A stretch of 64,000 nucleotides of DNA from Actinomadura sp. J1-007 (lineage in GTDB: Bacteria; Actinomycetota; Actinomycetes; Streptosporangiales; Streptosporangiaceae): assembly GCF_009793335.1 (NCBI RefSeq), contig NZ_WING01000001.1, positions 930,001-994,000 of the forward strand. Reading direction: 5' to 3'. The translations under genes and the position numbers were made by a program. Each line of letters begins with the position of its first letter. The stretch's first letter is position 1. Below the pieces are notes generated by a model, which was given only the letters and a program-made list of their open reading frames with translations, was not told the origin of the DNA and did not search any database. Shown here in pieces: positions 57,566-64,000 of this stretch.

Positions 57566-57830
57566 TCCCCAAGTATCCCGGTGACGGCCGCGCTCCGGGG
57601 CACGGCCGCCGTCCGCCGATACCCCGGTGACTCCAGGAGACCCCGAACGCCGAGGTCGAGGCGGGCGGGACGTCCCCACCCCGGAACGTCCCGCCCGCTC
57701 GTACGGCCCGCCGCCCCCGACCTCGCGGCGCGCCGTTCCCACCCGGGCCAGCCCGCCCGGGCCGACCCGCCCGCGCCGCCCGTTCCGCGCCGAACGCGTC
57801 GCGGAACGAGCGGCGGCCGGCGGGCCGCGG

Positions 57831-58883
57831 TCAGGCGAGGGCCCAGCGGACCTGCGTGCGCACGCCGGGATCGGGATCGGCCAGCGCCTCGGTGAGGGCG
57901 GTGACCACCTCCGGCCGGTCGCCCGCCCACTGCTCCAGCGACTGGACGGCGGCGCGGCGGACGTCCACGACGCGGTCGCGGAGCGCGGCGATGAGCGGGT
58001 GGACCGCGACGTCCGGCACGGCGGAGCCGAGGGCGAGCGCGGCGCGGCGGCGCACCTGCCAGCTCGCGTGCGCGATCGCAGTCACGACCCGTCCCTCCAG
58101 CGGCTCGGGGACGCCCAGTTCGGCGGCGGAGTCGATGGCCGCCATCCGGACGACGGGGTCGTGGTCGCCGAGGAGGTGTTCGAGCGCGGGCATCCCGGAC
58201 GGCTCGGCGAGCCGCGCCACGCCCTGCGCGACGGCGACCCGCACCTCCCGGGACGGGTCGTCCGCCGCCTCCGCGACCTCGTCCGCGGCGCGCAGCGCGA
58301 TCAGGCCGAGGACGGCCTGCACCCGCACCTGCGCCTCGTCGTCCTCGAAGCCCTGGGCGTACAGCTCTCCCGCGCCCCGGACGAGGATGCCGAGCAGGTC
58401 GGCGGCCGTCCGGCGGACATGGGCGTCGCGGCCGCGCGTGGCGGCGAGCCGCAGCGCGTCCACGCCGTCGTCGCCGAGGTGGACCTCGGGGAGGCCGCCG
58501 AGGGCGTCGGCCGCGAGGCGGCGGACGGTGCCGCTCTCGTCCGCGAGCGCCCAGGCGAGGGTGTCGCCGGTGCCGCGCGGGGCGTCGCCCCTCGCCGCGG
58601 CCTTGGCGAGAACGGTGACGGCGGCGGCGCGGACCTCGGGCTCGGGGTCGCGCAGGTATGCGTCGACGTCGGTGAGGTGAAGGCGTTCGAGCCGGTGGAG
58701 CTCGATCACCCGCGCGAGCAGCCCGACCGCGGTCGCGCCGCGTGCGCCGTCCCCTTCGGAGGCGGTCGCGGTCGCGGGGTCGGGGGCGGGTGGTCCAGCG
58801 GGGTCGGGCGGTCCGGCGGGGCCGGTCGCGGGCAGGGTCGTACGGCCGTGGTCGGCCGGGTCGTTCCGGTCGGTGAGCGTCAT
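57831..58883 (-). CDS. HEAT-repeat protein
   Basis: ATG at 58883 has GGAGG 6 bases upstream; 350 residues. After a Pro/Ala-rich lead of about 50 residues, the chain is a run of about eight helical repeats of 30-35 residues, each with Asp-Pro-x-Pro-x-Val-Arg-x-Ala type turns ('DPEPEVRAAAVTVLAK', 'DRVVDVRRAAVQSLEQW', 'DPDPGVRTQVRWAL'). This is a HEAT/PBS-lyase-like scaffold that binds proteins. The partner is unknown. Two small segments match a promoter with overlapping palindrome upstream (59052-59097). Confidence 0.82.
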   Translation of the reverse strand: MTLTDRNDPADHGRTTLPATGPAGPPDPAGPPAPDPATATASEGDGARGATAVGLLARVIELHRLERLHLTDVDAYLRDPEPEVRAAAVTVLAKAAARGDAPRGTGDTLAWALADESGTVRRLAADALGGLPEVHLGDDGVDALRLAATRGRDAHVRRTAADLLGILVRGAGELYAQGFEDDEAQVRVQAVLGLIALRAADEVAEAADDPSREVRVAVAQGVARLAEPSGMPALEHLLGDHDPVVRMAAIDSAAELGVPEPLEGRVVTAIAHASWQVRRRAALALGSAVPDVAVHPLIAALRDRVVDVRRAAVQSLEQWAGDRPEVVTALTEALADPDPGVRTQVRWALA

Positions 58884-59051
58884 GTGCGGCCTCCGGTGAG
58901 CCGTCGGATCCGGGGCGCCGCCGGCATGCGGGCCGGCGGGCGGGGTCGGGATCAGCGGCGGGTACACAGGGCGCTGTGCTGGCGGCCCATACGGAGCCAC
59001 CGGGGCGCGCGGCGCCGTGCGGTCGGGACCTCACTGGGGTTCACGTGTTCA

Positions 59052-59097
59052 TCGTCCGACAAATTCCCTAGTAAGTCAACTCGTTAAGTAGGGAATA
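59052..59097 (-). promoter_or_regulatory. Promoter with overlapping palindrome, candidate repressor operator
   Basis: On the minus strand TTGACT (59080-59075) and GACGAT (59057-59052) are 17 bp apart. ATTCCCTA (59064-59071) and TAGGGAAT (59090-59097) form perfect 8-bp inverted arms around an AT-rich centre containing two TAAGT words. The palindrome covers the -35. Reading leads to the HEAT-repeat gene, 160 bp away. Confidence 0.42.
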
Positions 59098-59152
59098 TGC
59101 GGCCGGGCGGCGGGGAGACGTGATCGCGGGCGCACCGGTAGCCGGGGCGGGG

Positions 59153-61344
59153 CTAGGTCTTCTCCAGGTACTCGGCTCGTTCCTCGTCCAGGAGGGTGGC
59201 CAGTTCGGCGGCCAGGCCGGGGTGGTCGTCCAGCCCGGGGTCCTGGTCGACCAGGGCCGTGGCCTCCTCGCGGGCGTCCTTGATGACGTCCTCGTCGCGC
59301 TGGAGGGTGAGCAGGCGCAGGCTGGACGAACGGCCCGCCTGGGTCGCGCCGAGCACGTCGCCCTCGCGGCGCTGTTCGAGGTCGAGCCGCGACAGCTTGA
59401 ACCCGTCGGTGGTGGAGGCGACCGCGTCCAAACGCTCGCGCGCCTTGCTGCCCGGCTCGGCGTCGGTGACCAGCAGGCACAGTCCGTGCAGCGAGCCCCG
59501 GCCGACCCGCCCGCGGAGCTGGTGGAGCTGCGAGACCCCGAACCGGTCCGCGTCCATGATCACCATGACCGTGGCGTTCGGGACGTCGACGCCGACCTCG
59601 ATCACCGTCGTCGCGAGCAGCACGTCGAGGTCGCCGTCGGTGAAGCGGCGCATCACCGCGTCCTTCTCGTCCGGATGCAGCTTGCCGTGCAGGACGCCGA
59701 TCCGCAGCCCGGACAGCAGCTCGTCCTCCAGCATCGGCAGCAGCTCCATGATGCCGAGCGGCGAGCGGCGCCCCTCCTCGCCCGCCGGGGCGGCGTCGCC
59801 CTCGTCGCCCTCCTGCTCGCCGATGCGCGGGCACACGATGTAGATCTGGCGGCCCTGCGCGGCCTCCTCCCGGATGCGCTCCCACGTGCGGGCGAGGAAC
59901 GCGGGCCGCTCCGGCGGCACGACGTGCGTCCCGATCTCCGAACGGCCCGCCGGGAGCTGCCCGAGCACCGAGGTCTCCAGGTCGCCGAAGACCGTCATCG
60001 CGACCGTGCGCGGGATCGGCGTCGCGGTCATGACCAGCACGTGCGGCCGTCCCCCGCTCACCTTCTCCCGCAGCGCGTCGCGCTGCTCCACGCCGAAGCG
60101 GTGCTGCTCGTCCACCACGACGAGCCCGAGGTCGGCGAACTGCACGTTGTCCTGGAGCAGGGCGTGCGTACCGACCACGATCCCGGCCGTGCCGGACGCG
60201 GCGTCCAGCAGCGCCGCCTTCCGCGCCTTCGCGCCGAGCGACCCGGTCAGCAGCGTCACGCGGGTGGCGTTGTCGGCGCCGCCGATCTGCCCCGCCTGCC
60301 CGAGGTCGCCGAGCATCCCGGTGATCGAGCGGAAGTGCTGCTGCGCGAGGACCTCCGTCGGCGCCAGCAGCGCCGCCTGCCCGCCGCCGTCGACGACCTG
60401 GAGCATCGCGCGCAGCGCGACGACCGTCTTGCCCGCGCCGACGTCGCCCTGGAGGAGGCGGTGCATGGGGTGCGCGAGGGAGAGGTCGGCGGCGATCTCG
60501 TCGCCGACCTCGCGCTGCCCCTTGGTGAGGTCGAACGGCAGCCGGGCCTCGAACTCCGAGCCGATGCCTCCGACGACCGGCGGGCGCGGCTTGGCGGGCA
60601 GGGCCGCGGCGGCGCGGCGGCGCTGGGCCAGGGCGACCTGGAGCACGAACGCCTCGTCCCACTTGAGGCGCTTGCGGGCGCGGGACAGCTCGTCCCACGT
60701 CTTCGGGCGGTGGATGCCCTCGTACGCCTCGGCGAGCGGGATCAGGCCGCGGCGGGTGAGCAGCGGGGCGGGCACGGGGTCGGCGGGCAGTTCGAGCTGG
60801 TCGAGGACCATGCCCACCGACTTGCCGATCGTCTCGATGTCCAGGCCCTTGGTGGACGGGTAGATCGGGATGATCTCGTCCGCCCACTCCTGCGCCGCCT
60901 GCTCGGCGGACCTGGCGGCCACGACCTTGTACTGCGGGTGGGTGAGCTGCCGCTGCTCCCTGCCGCTGCGCGGCCGGTACGTGCTGATCTTGCCGGCGAA
61001 CAGCCCGCGGGTGCCCGGGGACAGGTCCCGTTCGGGATGTAGGAGCCCTTGCGGCCGAAGAAGCTCAGCTTGAGCTCGCCGGTGCCGTCGGTGACGGTGA
61101 TCTCCAGGACGTAGCCGGGGCTGCGCGTGAGGGTGCGGCCCTGCACCTTGACGACCTCGGCCATGACGGTGACGTGCTCGCCGTCCTGGAGGCCGCTGAG
61201 CGGCGTCAGCTCGCCGCGGTGGGCGTAGCGGCGCGGGTAGTGGTGCAGCAGGTCGCCGACCGTGTGCAGGTCGAGTCCCTTGGCCAGCACCTTCGCCGTC
61301 TTGTCGCCGAGAACCTTGCGCAACGGCTCGTCGAGATTCGCCAC
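59153..61344 (-). CDS. recG: ATP-dependent DNA helicase RecG (frameshifted as sequenced)
   Basis: The N-terminal wedge domain starts at 61344 ('MANLDEPLRKVLGDKTAKVL', 'LLHHYPRRYAHRGE'). The frame breaks at the CCC run 61027-61029 (plus strand) after 'SYIPNG'. One extra base restores 'SYIPNGDLSPGTRGLFAGKIS', then the helicase motifs follow: 'GDVGAGKTVVALRAML' (Walker A), 'VVDEQHRFGVEQRDAL', 'VMTATPIPRT' and 'QLHQLRGRVGRG'. The total is about 730 residues. RecG reverses stalled forks and migrates Holliday junctions. It is followed upstream by the DAK2-domain gene 30 bp away, the usual order. Confidence 0.92.
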
Positions 61345-61374
61345 GCGGTCCTTTCTAGCAGGGCGGGACGGGTC

Positions 61375-62993
61375 TCACTCCACGCCGATGAGCAACGGCA
61401 GGCGCTCCTGGCCGCCGTCGTACACGCCGACCTCGACGTCCGGGCGGGCGTCCCGCAGGCGCCGTTCGAGCAGGGCGGCGAGGTCGGGCGGCGCGTGCAC
61501 GCCCGGGATCAGCGTGACCAGCTCGCCGCCGCCCGACAGCATCCGGTCCAGGACGTGCAGGGCGACGTCGGCGATCCGGTCCCCGATCACGGCGACGTCG
61601 CCCTCGATCATCCCGAGGACGTCGCCGGGCCGGCAGAGCCCGACGCTCGTGACCGCCTCCCCCGCGGCGACCTCCAGGTGCCCGAACCGGGTCGCCCCGG
61701 CGGCGCGGGTCATCTCGATCACGTCCTCGCCGAAGCGGCGCAGCGGATCGTGGACGGCGAGGGCGGCGAGCCCCTGCACCGACGCCTTGGTGGGGACGAC
61801 GGCGATGCGGGCGCCCGTGTCGCGGGCCCGTTCGGCGGCGGCCTCGGCGAGGGCCAGCACCTCCGGCTCGTTCGGCAGGACCGCGACCTCGTCGCCCGCC
61901 GCGAGGATCGCCTCGGCCAGCACGGCGAGCGGCGGCACCGCCCCCGGCTCGCGGCGGACGACCCGCGCGCCGTGCCCCTCGAAGAGGGCGGCGAGGCCGT
62001 CCGCGGCCGTGACCGCGACGACGGCGCGGCCGACGCACGGGGCGTGCTGCCCGTCGCCGGGCGCCCCGTGGAGGTAGGTGACGCGGATCCGGTACGGGCG
62101 GCCCGCCTCGAGGCCCGCCTCGATGGCCGCGCCCGCGTCGTCCACGTGCACGTGGACGTTCCAGAGGCCGTCGCCGCCGACGACCACGAGCGAGTCGCCG
62201 AGGCCGTCGAGCGTCCCGCGCAGCGCGGGGACGGCGCCGTCCGGCGCGTCCAGCAGGTACATGACCTCGTAGCCGGGGCCGGTCCCGGCGGCCGGGGCGG
62301 TCTGCGGCGCCTCGTCGCGGGCGGGCTGCGCCTCGGTGCGGGCGGGCACCTCGTACCGTTCGGGGTACTCGTCGGTGACCACGGCGGCCAGCGCGTCCAG
62401 GACGACGCAGAGCCCGGCCGCGCCCGCGTCCACGACGCCGCTGCGCGCGAGGACGTCGAGCTGCCCGGTGGTGCGCCGGAGCGCCCGCCTCGCCCCGGCC
62501 GCCGCCGCCCGCACCGCCTCGTCCAGCCCGCCGCCCGGCGGCACCTGCGCCGCCGCCTCCGACGCCGCCTCCAGAACGCTGAGGATCGTCCCCTCGACGG
62601 GATGCTCAACGGCCCCCGAGCGAGGCCCGCCGCATACCCGAGCGCCTTCGCAAACGCCCCGGCCTCACCCGGGGTCGCGTCGTCCGGGGGGCGGGCGAGG
62701 CTCTCCGCTAGGCCGCGGAAGACCTGGCTGAGGATCACGCCGGAGTTGCCGCGGGCGCCGAGCAGCGCGCCGCGCGCCAGCGCCCGCCACACCTCGCCCG
62801 CCGCCGCGTCCGCGGGCAGGCCGGCCACGGCGTCGGCGGACGCGAGGACGGTCAGGTGCAGGTTCGTGCCCGTGTCCCCGTCGGGCACCGGGAACACGTT
62901 CAGCGCGTCGATCTCGCCGCGGGTCCGGCCGAGGGCCTCGGCCGCGAGCCTGCTCCACCGCCGTACCGCCGCACCGTCGAGGACCTCGCCCAC
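61375..62993 (-). CDS. DAK2-domain (FakA-like) fatty acid kinase, frameshifted as sequenced
   Basis: GTG at 62993. The DAK2 nucleotide-binding domain shows 'NVFPVPDGDTGTNLHLT' and 'ALLGARGNSGVILSQVFRGLA'. At the CCCCC run 62613-62617 (plus strand) the frame breaks after 'AGLARG'. One extra base restores 'RGAVEHPVEGTILSVLEAAS', then the rest of the chain, including a long C-terminal EDD-type region, follows. The total is about 539 residues. Proteins of this type phosphorylate fatty acids bound to a FakB partner. No fakB (DegV) gene is in the window. The DAK2-recG pairing is common in Gram-positives. Confidence 0.88.
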
Positions 62994-63255
62994 ACTCGCT
63001 CCCCTCGCCGTGTCCGCGGTACCTCTGTACCGCGCGGACCATGCCGTTGGGAACGTCCCCGCACGAACCGGCCCCTCCTCCCGGCCCCGCGCGGCGACCG
63101 AACCCGCAGGCCGATTCGCCTACCCGACGCGCGTTCGGCTACTCTGATTCGTGCGCCTCGTCCGGGGCGCCCATCAGTGAGCGCGCCAGATGGCCGGCAA
63201 CCTGCCCGGCGTTCGGGCGCTCCAGCTCAGCATCGACACCCACTTGGAGTTTCCC

Positions 63256-63450
63256 GTGGCTTCCGTCTGCGACGTCTGCGGCAAGGGACCCGGTTTCGGC
63301 ATGCGCGTCTCCCACTCGCACCGCCGCACCCCGCGCCGCTGGAACCCCAACATCCAGCGCGTGCGCGCCGTCGTGAACGGCAGCACCAAGCGGATCAACG
63401 CCTGCACGTCCTGCATCAAGGCCGGCAAGGTCGTCAAGCCGACCGTCTGA
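63256..63450 (+). CDS. rpmB: 50S ribosomal protein L28
   Basis: GTG at 63256 with GGAG 7 bases upstream; 64 residues. It has the zinc-binding form: CDVC near the start ('VASVCDVCGKGPGFGMRVSHS') and CTSC near the end ('RINACTSCIKAGKVVKP'). Several actinomycetes carry two L28 genes, one with and one without zinc ligands; this is the cysteine-rich one. It diverges from the DAK2-domain gene and is convergent with thiD. Confidence 0.94.
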   Translation: MASVCDVCGKGPGFGMRVSHSHRRTPRRWNPNIQRVRAVVNGSTKRINACTSCIKAGKVVKPTV

Positions 63451-63511
63451 CCCCTCGCGGCCCGACCCGCCCGCCTCGGCACGGCGGGTCCGGCGGCCCG
63501 CCGCACGCCTC

Positions 63512-63544
63512 AGTCGGCTCACCGGAACCTCCGGCGAGCCGACT
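63512..63544. terminator. Strong bidirectional terminator between rpmB and thiD
   Basis: AGTCGGCTC (63512-63520) pairs perfectly with GAGCCGACT (63536-63544), extended inward by CCGGA/TCCGG around a 3-base loop, one mismatch between. TTT follows. It lies between convergent genes. Confidence 0.7.
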
Positions 63545-63590
63545 TTCGCGTTCCCGGACCCCGCCCGGCGCGGGGACGCGCCGTTGAGGG

Positions 63591-64000
63591 TCAGTGCGCG
63601 GGGCGGAGGTTCCAGCGGTGGTCCACGGGGCCGATCCCGGCGCCCAACGGGAAGCCCGCCGCGATCGCGCCGGTGACGTACTCCTTGGCCTTCGCGACGG
63701 CGTCGGGCACGGTCTCGCCCAGCGCGAGGTGCGACGCGATCGCCGACGCGAGGGTGCAGCCGGTGCCGTGGGTGTGGCGGTTGTCGTGGCGGGGCGCGGT
63801 GTAGCGGTACTCGCGTTCGCCGTCGAAGAGCAGGTCGGACGGCTCGCCGGGCAGGTGGCCGCCCTTGACCAGCACCCAGGCGGGGCCGAGGGCCTTGACC
63901 GCCTCGGCGGCCTCGCGCAGGCCCGACTCGTCCACCACCTTCACGCCGGTGAGCTGCTCGACCTCCCACAGGTTCGGCGTGACGACGGTCGCGGCGGGCA
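63591..64000 (-). CDS. thiD: Hydroxymethylpyrimidine/phosphomethylpyrimidine kinase ThiD (C-terminal part)
   Basis: The gene runs off the right edge; the visible 135 residues begin around '[20 protein letters not shown]'. The ribokinase-fold signature '[19 protein letters not shown]' with the catalytic-Asp region, and 'LVKGGHLPG', identify ThiD. It phosphorylates hydroxymethylpyrimidine twice for thiamine synthesis. The missing N-terminal half would lie to the right. It is convergent with rpmB across a strong hairpin. Confidence 0.9.
   Translation of the reverse strand, partial: PAATVVTPNLWEVEQLTGVKVVDESGLREAAEAVKALGPAWVLVKGGHLPGEPSDLLFDGEREYRYTAPRHDNRHTHGTGCTLASAIASHLALGETVPDAVAKAKEYVTGAIAAGFPLGAGIGPVDHRWNLRPAH

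Overview
The window is chromosomal DNA from a high-GC actinomycete (order Streptosporangiales or a relative is my inference; the DNA does not name a genus). The evidence is the roughly 70-75% GC content, frequent GTG starts, short GTGA/ATGA overlaps, and the classic actinobacterial housekeeping order smc-ftsY-amtB-glnK-glnD-ffh-rpsP-khpA-rimM-trmD-rplS-lepB-rnhB-...-rpsB-tsf-pyrH-frr-cdsA-rlmN. I found no rRNA, tRNA, insertion sequence, phage or cas genes.

Layout. 1-4.4 kb: the tail of an amino-acid-binding protein, two unrecognised genes, a PH-domain membrane protein and a beta-lactamase-fold hydrolase. 4.4-12.3 kb: a polyamine uptake and breakdown locus on the minus strand (aldehyde dehydrogenase, potA-potD-potB-potC, FAD amine oxidase), divergent from an Lrp/AsnC regulator. 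12.3-17.3 kb: an accessory stretch with an orphan DUF1778 antitoxin-like gene, 1.7 kb of gene-free lower-GC DNA, a HIT hydrolase, a decayed type I-E-like CRISPR array, a 33-bp tandem array and an ABC transporter pair. 17.3-32.9 kb: DUF1963 protein, a DivIVA-repeat protein, rlmN, a SUFU-domain gene, cdsA-frr-pyrH-tsf-rpsB, an M23 protein, xerC, yraN-comM-dprA, DUF2469 and rnhB. 32.9-34.6 kb: non-coding, mostly a degenerate array of about 52-bp units. 34.6-51.2 kb: lepB, rplS, trmD, rimM, khpA, rpsP, ffh, the nitrogen operon amtB-glnK-glnD, ftsY, smc and a small coiled-coil gene. 51.3-64 kb: acyP-mutM-rnc-rpmF-yceD-coaD, a class B PBP, rsmD, a HEAT-repeat protein, recG, a DAK2-domain protein, rpmB and the end of thiD.

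How the genes work together. Ribosome proteins and factors (S2, S16, L19, L28, L32, EF-Ts, RRF), RNA modification (RlmN, RsmD, TrmD, RimM), protein export (Ffh, FtsY, LepB), chromosome maintenance (SMC, XerC, RecG, MutM, RnhB, DprA, ComM) and nitrogen sensing (AmtB, PII, GlnD) form the core. The polyamine locus is a self-contained catabolic module.

Two features stand out. First, at least ten (probably eleven) single-base losses lie in short G or C runs inside conserved genes, several normally essential (ffh, trmD three times, smc). Restoring one G/C always restores the family sequence, so these are most likely consensus errors in the assembly and the genes are probably intact in the cell. Second, many intergenic spaces, and one loop of TrmD, carry GC-rich minisatellites with different unit lengths (19, 24, 33, 35, 48 and about 52 bp). 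One of them begins exactly where the CRISPR remnant fades.
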